This document shows positions 40,731 through 49,204 of a stretch of DNA of 64,000 nt, one piece after another; positions within the stretch are counted from its first letter, which is position 1; each line of letters opens with the position of its first letter. A model generated the notes under the pieces. That model saw nothing but the letters and a program-made list of their open reading frames with translations. It did not search any database and was not told where the DNA came from. Source of the DNA: a bacterium (GTDB lineage Archaea > Thermoproteota > Nitrososphaeria > Nitrososphaerales > Gagatemarchaeaceae); contig DAIDAO010000017.1 of the NCBI GenBank assembly GCA_027310575.1, forward strand, positions 37,128 through 101,127. Direction: 5' to 3'. The position numbers and the translations under genes are program-made.

Positions 40731-41278
40731 CTCAGGGAGAACGCTCCGACGTCCTTGTAGATCGGGCCCGCAGGGGTGAGCACGCTCGACTTCAGCTTCA
40801 GCCCGGAGAGCTCGGCCACCCCGAAAGACCTGCCCGAGCTCCTGCGAAGGGCGTCCCCGAGCTCACGGACGTTGCGATAGGAACGGACCCGCCCCAGAGT
40901 GATGTGCGCCTGGAACGGCCTGTCATCCCGCTCCCCTATCCCCTCCAGCGCGCCGATGACGCTCCGGGCGATCGGCGCGATCACTCCCTCGTGTTCCCTA
41001 GACACCCCAGCCCACACCACCCTGGGCCTGCCGATATTCGGGAAGGCCCCAGCCCCCCTGACCTCCACGGCGCCGCGGTTCAGCGCGAGCTTCCCGAGCC
41101 TGGACCCTGCCTCGGCTGCCTGCGCCTCGGTGATCTCTCCCAGGAACTTGATCGTGAAGTGAAGGTTCTCCCTTTCGACGAGCTTCAGGTCTGCGCCGGT
41201 CGCGGCAAGCTCGGCCTGGAACGCCACCAGGGAGTCGAGCACGCGGTCAGGGACGTCGATCGCCACGAAGGCCCTCAA
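40727..41278 (-). CDS. thpR: RNA 2',3'-cyclic phosphodiesterase / 2'-5' RNA ligase (ThpR)
   Basis: 183 residues of the 2H phosphoesterase family: the two catalytic motifs are LHFTIKFLGE and AHITLGRV. It opens cyclic phosphates on RNA ends. TTG 41278 lies 28 bases from the centre of the bidirectional TATA-like element at 41301-41310. First gene of an operon with cca and the COG2112 kinase. Confidence 0.93.
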   Translation of the reverse strand: MRAFVAIDVPDRVLDSLVAFQAELAATGADLKLVERENLHFTIKFLGEITEAQAAEAGSRLGKLALNRGAVEVRGAGAFPNIGRPRVVWAGVSREHEGVIAPIARSVIGALEGIGERDDRPFQAHITLGRVRSYRNVRELGDALRRSSGRSFGVAELSGLKLKSSVLTPAGPIYKDVGAFSLR

Positions 41279-41300
41279 CGACCGTCAGTCAGGACTGGTT

Positions 41301-41310
41301 CCTTTAAATT
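41301..41310. promoter_or_regulatory. Shared TATA-like element, thpR (-) / UPF0200 (+)
   Basis: CCTTTAAATT. Its centre is about 28 bases from TTG 41278 on the minus strand and 32 bases from TTG 41338 on the plus strand, so one near-palindromic box may serve both leaderless genes. Confidence 0.6.
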
Positions 41311-41337
41311 CGCTACCGGTCGCCCGTCGGCGAACAG

Positions 41338-41895
41338 TTGCTTCGCATTGTCGCGGTGACAGGCATGCCGGGGGCGGGGAAGTCGACGGCGGCCCAGTCT
41401 CTGGTGAAGATGGGTTGGACCCGAGTCGTGATGGGGGACGTGATCAGGGCGGAGACCAAGAGGAGGGGGCTCGAGCCGAACGCGAGGAACACCGGGGAGG
41501 TCATGCGGCTCCTCAGGCAGGACAGGGGCGACGCGGCGGTCGCCGAGCTCTGCCTGGACGCGATCTCCGGGGCAGGGTCGGAGACGGTCGTCGTGGACGG
41601 GATAAGGTCGATGGCGGAGGTGGAGGCGTTCAGGAAGAGTGCCTCGGTGATGCTTGTGGCGGTTCACGCGTCCCCCGCAAGGCGGTTCGAGCTGCTCAGG
41701 GAGAGAGGGAGGAGCGACGACCCCCTCACGCGCGAGATGTTCCAGGAAAGGGACCAGAGGGAGCTCGATGTCGGGATAGGAAGGGCGATAGCCCTCGCGG
41801 ACGAGACCGTCTCCAACCAGCACAACACGCCGGAGAAGCTGGCGGCGGAGATGGCCAAGGTTGTCGAGCGTTGGATGAAGGATGCCTCAGCATGA
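41338..41895 (+). CDS. UPF0200 P-loop nucleotide kinase (archaeal dephospho-CoA-kinase-like)
   Basis: 185 residues. P-loop GMPGAGKST near residue 9, MGDVIRAET, VVDGIRS and the RGRSDDP lid segment match the archaeal UPF0200 family of small-molecule kinases. The substrate is not settled; a role in nucleotide or coenzyme A phosphorylation is often proposed. TTG start. The end overlaps the UPF0201 gene by 14 bases, a pairing I recall as common in archaea. Confidence 0.88.
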   Translation: MLRIVAVTGMPGAGKSTAAQSLVKMGWTRVVMGDVIRAETKRRGLEPNARNTGEVMRLLRQDRGDAAVAELCLDAISGAGSETVVVDGIRSMAEVEAFRKSASVMLVAVHASPARRFELLRERGRSDDPLTREMFQERDQRELDVGIGRAIALADETVSNQHNTPEKLAAEMAKVVERWMKDASA

Positions 41896-42292
41896 ACTCA
41901 GGGTGAAGGTCACCCTCGACGCGACGGTGTCGCCGTCCGAGGACCCGGCGAGAGTCGCCGAGGCGCTCCGGAACGTCGTGGGAGGGGCACAGGCCGAAGA
42001 AAGGGCAGGCGCCGGCTCAGCACGGCTCGCCACTGAGGACGAGAGGGCCCTTTCGCACATCCGAGACCAGCTCAGGGACAGGCACGTCCGTTCGGCCGCC
42101 AGAAGGCAGCTCCTCCTGAACGGGAGGGGGCGCACGTCGTCTGTCCTGCTCAACAGGCAGGCAGCCGCTGCCGGGGTCGTGGCGATATGTGGTTCCCCTG
42201 GGGAGTCGCCGCTCGGCCCCATACGCATGACACTCGAGTCAGACCGGCTTCAGGCAGCGATAGACTGGCTCACTGCCTACGCGGAAGGATAG
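41882..42292 (+). CDS. UPF0201 protein, possible RNA-binding
   Basis: 136 residues. The family shows an N-terminal VKVTLDATVSPSEDPARV and a C-terminal LNRQAAAAGVVAI...SPLGPI pattern, both visible here. UPF0201 proteins accompany UPF0200 kinases and resemble a ribosomal-protein L5-like fold; no activity is established. It converges on and slightly overlaps the RNase Z gene (16 bases). Confidence 0.85.
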   Translation: MPQHELRVKVTLDATVSPSEDPARVAEALRNVVGGAQAEERAGAGSARLATEDERALSHIRDQLRDRHVRSAARRQLLLNGRGRTSSVLLNRQAAAAGVVAICGSPGESPLGPIRMTLESDRLQAAIDWLTAYAEG

Positions 42293-43182
42293 TCGACGCT
42301 GAGACAGAGGCCATCCCTGGCAGCCACTGTGTTCTGGAACACCCTCCTCGCCTCCCTGACCAGGCCTGCGGTGCTCGTGTAGCGCGCGCTGAAATGAGTC
42401 AGGGCCAGCTTCCGGACGGCGGCCTTCTTGGCGAGCTCGGCGGCCTCGACGCTCGTGCTGTGCTTCCTGTCGAGCGCCTTGACTCCGTCCTTCGCCCCGA
42501 AGGTGGAGTCGAAGACGAGCAGGTCGCACCGGGCGAAGAACCTGGTCAGCCCAGGGGAGGGCCTCGTGTCTCCGGAATAGCCGATCTTCCGCCCCGGCCG
42601 CGGGGGGCCCGTGACCTGCGACGGCTCGACCCTCCTCCCACCGACCGTCACGCCCCGCCCCCTCTGCAGGCTCGACCAGAGCCTGCCTTCCGGAACGCCG
42701 AGAGACTTGGCCCGGTCTGGATAGAAGACGCCGGGTCGCCCTTTCTCTTCGAGGACGTAGGAGAACGCTTCTATCGAGTGGGATGCCCGCGCGGCCTTCA
42801 CCCTGAAGCCAGGGGTCCGCAGCACGACGCCGGGCTTCGCCTCCACGAATTCCACGGGAAAGGTCAGGCCCATATGGAGCAGGTCTGAGGTCACTTCGAG
42901 CCACTTCAGCAGCCTGCGCGGACCGACTATGCGGAGCGGCCTGCGGCGCTGGGAGAGGCTCATTGTCTGGAGGAGCCCGAGCATGCCTGCGACGTGGTCT
43001 CCGTGCAGGTGGGTGATCAGTATCGTCATCGGACCGCCGAGCCCTATCGACTCCTCCACGGCCCCTCTCTGGACCCCCTCCCCGCAGTCCATCAGGATGA
43101 CCTCGCCCTCCCGCCTGACAGCGATCGCCGGGAGCGCCCTGGCTTTGGTCGGGACCGCCGCGCTAGTCCCAAGGAACGTCAC
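42277..43182 (-). CDS. rnz: Ribonuclease Z (tRNA 3' endonuclease)
   Basis: 301 residues, short-form RNase Z. The metallo-beta-lactamase motif THLHGDHVAGM is near residue 58, with downstream His and Asp ligands in GYSGDTRPSP and LALTHFSARY. It cleaves the 3' trailer of pre-tRNA before CCA addition. GTG start at 43182; the family KLTVTFLGTS lead-in continues upstream without a start codon. Confidence 0.94.
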   Translation of the reverse strand: MTFLGTSAAVPTKARALPAIAVRREGEVILMDCGEGVQRGAVEESIGLGGPMTILITHLHGDHVAGMLGLLQTMSLSQRRRPLRIVGPRRLLKWLEVTSDLLHMGLTFPVEFVEAKPGVVLRTPGFRVKAARASHSIEAFSYVLEEKGRPGVFYPDRAKSLGVPEGRLWSSLQRGRGVTVGGRRVEPSQVTGPPRPGRKIGYSGDTRPSPGLTRFFARCDLLVFDSTFGAKDGVKALDRKHSTSVEAAELAKKAAVRKLALTHFSARYTSTAGLVREARRVFQNTVAARDGLCLSVDYPSA

Positions 43183-43200
43183 AGTGAGCTTGACCGAGGT

Positions 43201-44154
43201 CTATCTCCTCTCCAGGACTGTGATTGTCCTTGTCAGGAGCTTATGAACCTGAAGGTCGTGCTCTTCAAGAAGCGAGAACGTCCCGGACCCGCCGACGGCG
43301 TCGCTCTGGGGGTGCATGAGGACCAAGAACGAGCCCGGGGCCATCACCCCCGCGAGGGCTGGCAGGAGGAGGTCGATCATCACCCTGGGAGTGCGCCCTT
43401 CGGTGCTCGAAGCCCTTCCGTAGGGGATGTCGGTCGCGACTGCGTCGACGGCGCGCAGCGGGGGTGATGTCGAGTCGGCGCGGATTGCGCCCAACCATTC
43501 CTGGCCGAAGTGCCTCATGTTCTTCGCCGCCCCCTGGGTCATCCGCGGGGACAGGTCCATGGCAACCACCCTGGCCCCGACAAGGTGTGCCTCGATCGGG
43601 ATGCTCCCGGTCCCGCAGAACGGGTCGACGAACACCCCGCCCTCCCTGCACCTGGTGAGGTTGACCAGCGCCCTGGACAGCTTGGGGAAGATCGCCGAGG
43701 GGTGGAAGAAGGGGCGCTTCCGGGGGCGCCGCATGGACCACCCCTGGTTCATTGTCGCCGGGGCGGTTATCGCGAGATAGTCCTCGTCTCCGCGCACGAG
43801 GGTGAGCTCGAACTCGGGGTTCACTAGGTCGACAGTGGCGTCCAGGCCCGCCATGTAGTCCTCGGGCTCGGCCGGGGACCTGGACCTTCGGATGTCGAAG
43901 CTCCTGAACCGGACCCTGTGCCCCGCGACCCGACCGGACAGCTCAGACTCGTCTGCGATCTGGCCAACGCGCCGCGCGAAGGCGATTCTCGACCCCACCT
44001 GGACCGGGTCGGCCGACGATTCGGCTATCAGGATCCTGGGCTCTGGAGACTCGAAGCTCGACAGGGGGTCGTAGGCGAGGAAGAGCGCCCTGGCCTCGGC
44101 GGCCGGGAGGGTCGACGCTTCCCCGGAGAGCAGAACCAGGGACCTATTCTTCAA
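43201..44154 (-). CDS. THUMP-type tRNA (guanine-N2) methyltransferase (Trm-G10 family)
   Basis: 317 residues. N-terminal THUMP-like region, then the SAM-binding VDPFCGTGSIPIEAHLVGA and the catalytic DIPYGRASS motif (DPPYGR in most family members). It probably methylates G10 of tRNA. TTG start overlaps the prs stop by 11 bases, and RNase Z follows 18 bases later, so the three genes are probably one operon. Confidence 0.9.
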   Translation of the reverse strand: MKNRSLVLLSGEASTLPAAEARALFLAYDPLSSFESPEPRILIAESSADPVQVGSRIAFARRVGQIADESELSGRVAGHRVRFRSFDIRRSRSPAEPEDYMAGLDATVDLVNPEFELTLVRGDEDYLAITAPATMNQGWSMRRPRKRPFFHPSAIFPKLSRALVNLTRCREGGVFVDPFCGTGSIPIEAHLVGARVVAMDLSPRMTQGAAKNMRHFGQEWLGAIRADSTSPPLRAVDAVATDIPYGRASSTEGRTPRVMIDLLLPALAGVMAPGSFLVLMHPQSDAVGGSGTFSLLEEHDLQVHKLLTRTITVLERR

Positions 44155-45034
44155 GAGTCCTTAGATGCGACGCCAGCGCGTCGGCCACGTCAACCTTGCT
44201 ATACTTCCCTGGGACCGTGTTCGTGCTCACTATCGGCTCCACGGACGCGTCCTCGAGTCTCTGTATCGCGTCCCCCACGAAGAGGCCGTGAACGCACACT
44301 GCGAGTGCCTTCCTTGCCCCCTGTTTCAGGACCGCCTCGGCGGCTGCCCTGACCGTGCCGCCGGTGCTTATGATGTCGTCGACGATCACCACCTCCTTCC
44401 CCTCGACTTCCAGCTTCGACTCCTTCACGCTCACGTCCCCGGTTGTCCTGTCGCGCGTCTTGCTCAGCTGGAGGAACTTGGCTCCGTAGAGCTGCGCGAA
44501 GGCCTCGGTCCTCTTCGAGCCGCCGAAGTCGGGCGAGATCACGACCGGGTCCTTCAGCTCGAGCTTCTCCTTCACGTAGTTCACGAGGCTCGGGACGGCA
44601 GAGACGCTGTAGGTGGGGAAGGAGAACAGCGCCAGACCCTCAGCCGAATGGATGTCGACCGTTACGAGCCTGCGTACGCCCATCGACCTCATGAGGTGGG
44701 CGATCACCCCCAGGGTGACCCCCTCGCCGGGGAGGAACTCCTTGTCCTGCCTGGCGTAGGCAAGGTAGGGGACCACGGCGGTCACCTTCGCGCCTTCCTC
44801 GCTCAGCTGATGTGAGGCCAGCAGCAGCTGGAAGAGGTGCTGGTCGACCGGGGCATGGGTGGACTGCACGAGCAGGATGCTCTTCCCCGATACCTTCTCG
44901 GTGACTGTGAACTTCGACTCGCCGTCGGGGAAGACCTTGAACTCGGCCCCAAGTAGTGGTAGACCGAGCTTTTCGGCCACGGACCGCCCCAGCTCCTCCG
45001 AAGCCGGGCCTGCCAGGACCAGCTTTTCGGCCAC
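44144..45034 (-). CDS. prs: Ribose-phosphate pyrophosphokinase
   Basis: 296 residues. FPDGESKF, the VVPYLAYARQDKEF catalytic loop and the PRPP-binding VIVDDIISTGGTV block are diagnostic. It makes PRPP from ribose 5-phosphate and ATP. GTG start at 45034; TATA-like GTTAAATAG at 45065-45073 is about 35 bases upstream. Confidence 0.96.
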   Translation of the reverse strand: MAEKLVLAGPASEELGRSVAEKLGLPLLGAEFKVFPDGESKFTVTEKVSGKSILLVQSTHAPVDQHLFQLLLASHQLSEEGAKVTAVVPYLAYARQDKEFLPGEGVTLGVIAHLMRSMGVRRLVTVDIHSAEGLALFSFPTYSVSAVPSLVNYVKEKLELKDPVVISPDFGGSKRTEAFAQLYGAKFLQLSKTRDRTTGDVSVKESKLEVEGKEVVIVDDIISTGGTVRAAAEAVLKQGARKALAVCVHGLFVGDAIQRLEDASVEPIVSTNTVPGKYSKVDVADALASHLRTLEE

Positions 45035-45064
45035 CTGTCGCTCGAGTTGGCTCCTCTCTCATCG

Positions 45065-45073
45065 CTATTTAAC
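45065..45073 (-). promoter_or_regulatory. TATA-like promoter of the prs operon
   Basis: GTTAAATAG on the minus strand, predicting a start near 45043, just before GTG 45034. Confidence 0.5.
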
Positions 45074-45148
45074 GAGTTGTCGCGCAACCTGCTCCGAAGC
45101 CGGGAGAAAGCGTTAAGGACACGCCGCGAAGGACTGAGACCGAATCGG

Positions 45149-45367
45149 TTGGACCAGATCTGTCCCGAATGTCACGAGGGAGTGATGCTGTATGACGCGC
45201 CAACTAAGCGATACGGGTGCAAGAAGTGCGGAGCCTTCCTTACCAGAGATCAGCTTTCGGACGCTAGGTTCAAGGCCAGGACGCCCGAAGAAGACGAGAG
45301 GCGGAGGCGCTCGAGGCAGCAGGCTGACTACCTCGAGTGGTGGCTGAGCGGCAACAAGGAGAAGTAG
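45149..45367 (+). CDS. Small zinc-ribbon protein
   Basis: 72 residues from TTG 45149, which follows a TATA-like GCGTTAAGGA (45110-45119). Two CxxC pairs, ICPECHEG and CKKCGAF, form a zinc ribbon; the C-terminus is a charged helix ending DYLEWWLSGNKEK. Zinc-ribbon proteins of this size in archaea are often transcription- or translation-associated; I do not recognise the specific family. An in-frame start at 45047 would lie upstream of the promoter. Confidence 0.72.
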   Translation: MDQICPECHEGVMLYDAPTKRYGCKKCGAFLTRDQLSDARFKARTPEEDERRRRSRQQADYLEWWLSGNKEK

Positions 45368-45400
45368 CCGGAACAGGGGGCGCGCACCCGATCTTGGCGC

Positions 45401-45838
45401 CTAGCGTCGGCGCTGTCCGAAGAACTTGCCCAGCGCCTTCCTGGTCCCTTCGCTCATGTCCAGCGCCCGCGTCTGCGGCTCTGTGAACCAGCCCGAATCG
45501 GAAGACTCCGAGTTGAGCCGGACCCGTCCGCCGACCGGCGCGGCCAGATAGTCCACCAGGACATAGTGGTACTCCGGCTTCGACGAGCCGTCCAGATGGA
45601 TGTCGGTCTGCACGTCGAGGAGGCCTCCGACCTTCACCTTCAGCCCTGTCTCTTCGAGTATCTCCCTTGCCGCTGCGTCCTGGGTCGTCTCGCCGAGCTC
45701 GACCAAGCCCCCCGGGAGCGCCCACCTTCCCTGGTTGGGCGGGTTCCGCCTCCTGACGAGCAGGACCCTCCCCCCTCGGTGTACCACAGCCCCGGCCCCC
45801 ACGAGGGGCCTCGACGGGTACCTCCGGCTGACCGACAT
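45401..45838 (-). CDS. Nudix hydrolase
   Basis: 145 residues. The Nudix box [24 protein letters not shown] (23-residue motif, G-x5-E-x7-REUxEExGU) starts near residue 42. Family members cleave nucleoside diphosphates linked to another moiety, often ADP-ribose or oxidised nucleotides; substrate not readable. ATG 45838 is 27 bases from the centre of the box it shares with the divergent CinA-like gene. Confidence 0.92.
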   Translation of the reverse strand: MSVSRRYPSRPLVGAGAVVHRGGRVLLVRRRNPPNQGRWALPGGLVELGETTQDAAAREILEETGLKVKVGGLLDVQTDIHLDGSSKPEYHYVLVDYLAAPVGGRVRLNSESSDSGWFTEPQTRALDMSEGTRKALGKFFGQRRR

Positions 45839-45860
45839 CAGCCCTGCGGTGTTCGCATTC

Positions 45861-45870
45861 GTTTTAAGCC
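45861..45870. promoter_or_regulatory. Shared TATA-like element, Nudix (-) / CinA-like (+)
   Basis: GTTTTAAGCC. The centre is about 27 bases from ATG 45838 on the minus strand and 27 bases from GTG 45892 on the plus strand: symmetric spacing for two leaderless genes from one box. Confidence 0.65.
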
Positions 45871-45891
45871 TGAGGTGGGCGCGGGGAGGGC

Positions 45892-46707
45892 GTGGTCAGG
45901 GTCGAGATGCTCGCCGTGGGGAAGGAGCTGCTCATAGGGAGGACACTGAACACTAATGCGCACTGGATGGGGAAGAGGCTCGCCAGGATGGGCACGATGC
46001 TGAAGCAGGTCACGACCGTGGACGACGACCTGGGCGAGATAGCCTCCGCGTTCAGGGGCATCGCAAGGAGGTCCCCGGACTTCCTCGTGGTCGTCGGCGG
46101 CCTCGGGCCCACCCCCGATGATATGACGCTCAAGGGGGTGGCGGACGGGCTCGGGGTCAGCCTCAGGAGGAACGACGTAGCCCTGAGGCTGATGCGGGAG
46201 CACTATGCCATGCGCGGCATGGGGAAGGTCGAGCTCACCCCTGCCCGCCTGAAGATGGCCCGCCTCCCGGCCGGAGCCGAGCCCCTCCTCAACGAGACCG
46301 GGAGCGCGCCTGGGGTGAGGCTTGCGACAGGGGGCACGACTGTCTACTGCCTCCCGGGGGTCCCGGCCGAGATGAAGGGCATCTTCAGGAGGGCGGTCGA
46401 ACCCGAGATCAGAGCAAGGGTCGGGAAGCTGAACAGGAGATACGTCACCATGAAGCTCGAAGGCGCGCTGGAGTCGGACTTGGCCCCCCTCATCGCAGCA
46501 GAGCTCAGGAGGCACCCCGGGGCGTACGTGAAGTCGCACCCGAAAGGGACCAGGGAAGGAGTCTCGCGGATAGAGCTGGACGTCGCAGTGGTAGGGGATC
46601 GGAAGGAGTGGGCCGACCGTGAATGCCGGGCCATCGTGGCGGAGATGAAGGAGGGGGTGGTCGGCCTGGGAGGGACTGTGCGCGCGGTCAGAGGGGCCGG
46701 AGGGTAG
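45892..46707 (+). CDS. CinA-like molybdopterin-binding-fold protein
   Basis: 271 residues; the MoaB/Mog-like domain [17 protein letters not shown] and [16 protein letters not shown] gives the family. The C-terminal NMN-deamidase domain of bacterial CinA is absent, as in most archaeal homologues. A pyrophosphatase role (ADP-ribose-type) has been shown for bacterial relatives; here the activity is inferred only. GPN GTPase follows 10 bases later on the same strand. Confidence 0.87.
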   Translation: MVRVEMLAVGKELLIGRTLNTNAHWMGKRLARMGTMLKQVTTVDDDLGEIASAFRGIARRSPDFLVVVGGLGPTPDDMTLKGVADGLGVSLRRNDVALRLMREHYAMRGMGKVELTPARLKMARLPAGAEPLLNETGSAPGVRLATGGTTVYCLPGVPAEMKGIFRRAVEPEIRARVGKLNRRYVTMKLEGALESDLAPLIAAELRRHPGAYVKSHPKGTREGVSRIELDVAVVGDRKEWADRECRAIVAEMKEGVVGLGGTVRAVRGAGG

Positions 46708-46717
46708 GGCACGCAGA

Positions 46718-47476
46718 ATGGACCTGACATTCATCGCGGGCACGGCCGGGTCCGGCAAGTCCCTGCTCACGAACGCCCTGAAGAGCTGGTACGTGAACAG
46801 GGGGGAGGACGCCATTGCGGTGAACCTCGACCCGGGGGTGGTCGAGCTCCCGTACGACCCCGACGTGGACATCCGTGAGAGGATACAGCTCGGATCAGTG
46901 ATGGAGGACTACGGGCTCGGACCGAACGGGGCGCTCATCCTTGCAGCGGACCTGGTCGCCACCAAGCTGCAGGAGCTCCAGGACGAGATCGACTCCCACC
47001 AGGCCGAGAACGTGATCGTCGACACGCCCGGGCAGACCGAGCTCTTCGCGTTCAGGGAGAGCGGAGAGTACATCGTCAGGGAGATGAAGGCGGATTCGAA
47101 GGTGCTCCTGTTCCTTGTCGATCCCCTGCTCGCGAGCACCCCTGCCAACTTCCTTTCGCTCGCGCTCCTTTCCGCGTCCGTCGGACTGAGATTGAACGTG
47201 CCGAAGATAACCGTGCTCACCAAGCGGGACATCGCGAAGGACGGGGTCAAGAGGATCACGGAATGGAGCAGGGACACGAGGGTCTTCGAGGACGCGCTCT
47301 CCGCGACGAAGAACGGCGAGCAGTATGCGCTGTACTCGGAGCTGTTCCGGAGCATCAGGAAGCTGTCGTTCGGGGCCGACCTCTACCCGGTCTCGTCCAC
47401 GACGCAGGAGGGGATGATCGCCCTCGTCGGGGAGATGACCAGGATAGCCAGGGGAGGGGAGGAGTTCACCGATTGA
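46718..47476 (+). CDS. GPN-loop GTPase
   Basis: 252 residues. Walker A GTAGSGKS, the VNLDPGV block, the insertion GPNGALI that names the family, VDTPGQTEL and the TKRD guanine-specificity motif are all seen. Eukaryotic relatives act in RNA polymerase assembly; archaeal members are dimers of uncertain role. It converges on the alpha/beta hydrolase (11-base overlap). Confidence 0.94.
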   Translation: MDLTFIAGTAGSGKSLLTNALKSWYVNRGEDAIAVNLDPGVVELPYDPDVDIRERIQLGSVMEDYGLGPNGALILAADLVATKLQELQDEIDSHQAENVIVDTPGQTELFAFRESGEYIVREMKADSKVLLFLVDPLLASTPANFLSLALLSASVGLRLNVPKITVLTKRDIAKDGVKRITEWSRDTRVFEDALSATKNGEQYALYSELFRSIRKLSFGADLYPVSSTTQEGMIALVGEMTRIARGGEEFTD

Positions 47477-48197
47477 CGTCCGAGAGGAACCGCTGGACGA
47501 CGCCGGCGAACGCTTCGGGCTTCTCCAGCGGGAGCATGTGGCCGGAGTCCTTCACGAAGTAGAGTTCCGACCCTGGGATGTTGGCGCTCAGATAGTGCGA
47601 CCACTTCGGCGGGGTCATCCTGTCCTTGTCGCCGCAGACGACCAGCGTCCTCGACCTGATTTCAGGGAGACTGTCCCGGACGTCGAAGCCCTGGCAGGCC
47701 AGGTAGTCGTTGAGGAACACCGGGAGGTTGGAGACTGAGAGCGCCGCCCTCGCCTCCCTCCCGAGCCCCAGGTCGATGGAGTTGAAGCTCCAGGGCGTGA
47801 TTATCGCCTCGATGGCATGCATCGGCTGTCCCTTCAGGCCTTCTATTATCGCCGGAGCCACCCCCAGCTTCGCGCCTGTGCTGGCAAGGATCAGGCCGCC
47901 GAGATCTTCCGGGTGCGTCAGCGCCAGGGTGAGGGTGACTGCCCCGCCCATGGAGTGGCCGCAGACGACGGGCGCGCGGAGCCCCGCTGCGCGCAGGAAC
48001 TCGTGCAGGGCTTCGGCATAATCTCCGACGCTCTTGCAGGTTATCTCTCCGCCCGGGTGGCCGGGCAGATCGACTGCGAGCGCCCTCGACCCCCCAGACA
48101 GGTACTGCAGCGACCTCTTCCAGAGGAGGCTGTTCCCGCCTGCGCCGTGGACGAAGACGACGTCGTGGGGGGCGCCGTGAGAGAGGAAGCTGAGCAC
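47466..48197 (-). CDS. Alpha/beta hydrolase
   Basis: 243 residues from GTG 48197. The oxyanion segment FVHGAGGNSLLW, nucleophile elbow CGHSMGGAV (Ser), Asp in VVCGDKDRMTPP and terminal SGHMLPLEKPE (His) complete a catalytic triad. Substrate is unknown; relatives include esterases, C-C hydrolases and haloperoxidase-like enzymes. A much longer open frame continues to 49046 but runs through the lyase gene on the other strand and is not used. Divergent TATA-like element at 48252-48261. Confidence 0.85.
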   Translation of the reverse strand: MLSFLSHGAPHDVVFVHGAGGNSLLWKRSLQYLSGGSRALAVDLPGHPGGEITCKSVGDYAEALHEFLRAAGLRAPVVCGHSMGGAVTLTLALTHPEDLGGLILASTGAKLGVAPAIIEGLKGQPMHAIEAIITPWSFNSIDLGLGREARAALSVSNLPVFLNDYLACQGFDVRDSLPEIRSRTLVVCGDKDRMTPPKWSHYLSANIPGSELYFVKDSGHMLPLEKPEAFAGVVQRFLSDVNR

Positions 48198-48251
48198 ACT
48201 GCGGGCAGCCGCTCCGCTCGATTTAACGGTGATGCGTGGGTTTGGGGACAA

Positions 48252-48261
48252 GGATAAAACA
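48252..48261. promoter_or_regulatory. Shared TATA-like element, alpha/beta hydrolase (-) / lyase (+)
   Basis: GGATAAAACA (TGTTTTATCC on the minus strand) between the two divergent genes. Plus-strand transcription would start near 48283, before TTG 48291. Confidence 0.5.
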
Positions 48262-48290
48262 CGTGCGTGGACCTCGGTCGCAGAACGGGG

Positions 48291-49181
48291 TTGGCAGCGC
48301 AGGCTGACGCTCTCAGGAAGCTCGTGGGCGGCAAGAAGATAGTGGTCGCCCCTGGCGTCTTCAGCCCCGTCGTGGCGAGGCTGGCGGAGAAGATGGGGTT
48401 CAGGGCTCTCTACTTCTCTGGCGCGGGCTTCTCGAACCTTCTGGCGCTCCCCGACCTGGGGGTCACGACGCTCACGGAAGTGGCGAGGGCAACCGGCCAG
48501 GTCACTTCGCAGGTGAGGGTTCCGCTGATCGTCGACGCCGACACGGGGTTCGGCGAGGCGCTCAACGTGGCAAGGACCGTGGAGGAGATGAAGAAAGCGG
48601 GCGCAGCCGCGATCCACATCGAGGACCAGGTGCTCCCCAAGCGTTGCGGCCACCTTGAAGGGAAGGAGCTGGTCGAGGTCGACGAGATGGTGAAGAAGCT
48701 CGTCTCGGCGAAGAGCGCGGCAAGGAGGGAGCTCCTCATCATAGCGAGGACCGACGCCAGGACCGTCGAAGGAATTGACGCGGCCATAGAAAGGGCCAGG
48801 ACCTACACCAGGGCGGGGGCTGACATGCTCTTCCCCGAGGCGCTCGAGAGCCGGGAGGAGTTCGCAGAGTTCAGGAAGAAGACCAGCGCTCCGCTCATGG
48901 CGAACATGACAGAGTTCGGCAGGACCCCGTACATGTCGGCAGCTGACTTCGAAGAGCTTGGATACAGCCTGGTGATATTCCCAGTCACAGCGTTCAGGGC
49001 CATGATGAAGTCCGTAAAACAGGCCCTTGCGGAGCTCAGGGCTCATGGCACGCAGAAGGGGATGCTGGGCTCTCTCATGACGAGGAAGGAGTTCTATGAG
49101 CTGATCGACTACTACAGGTACGAAGAGGCGGACGGCCGTGCGCTCAAGGAGGCAGAGCGCCTGAGGAGGAGAGCGAACTGA
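48291..49181 (+). CDS. prpB: Isocitrate lyase/PEP mutase superfamily, probable methylisocitrate lyase
   Basis: About 296 residues. Catalytic KRCGH motif, DADTGFGEALNVARTV, HIEDQ and a final substrate-binding MANMTEFG region match the PrpB-type branch (about 295 residues) rather than the longer isocitrate lyase. It would cleave 2-methylisocitrate to pyruvate and succinate. GTG 48267 is also in frame; TTG 48291 suits promoter spacing. A citrate-synthase-family gene follows 23 bases later, which favours the methylcitrate cycle. Oxaloacetate- or PEP-directed relatives remain possible. Confidence 0.83.
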   Translation: MAAQADALRKLVGGKKIVVAPGVFSPVVARLAEKMGFRALYFSGAGFSNLLALPDLGVTTLTEVARATGQVTSQVRVPLIVDADTGFGEALNVARTVEEMKKAGAAAIHIEDQVLPKRCGHLEGKELVEVDEMVKKLVSAKSAARRELLIIARTDARTVEGIDAAIERARTYTRAGADMLFPEALESREEFAEFRKKTSAPLMANMTEFGRTPYMSAADFEELGYSLVIFPVTAFRAMMKSVKQALAELRAHGTQKGMLGSLMTRKEFYELIDYYRYEEADGRALKEAERLRRRAN

Positions 49182-49204
49182 CCGAGGCGGAAGGGCCCGT
49201 AAGG

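Noticed and set aside
47466..49046. 526-residue minus-strand protein
   Set aside because: Only the C-terminal 243 residues form an alpha/beta hydrolase; the rest is the reverse of the lyase gene.
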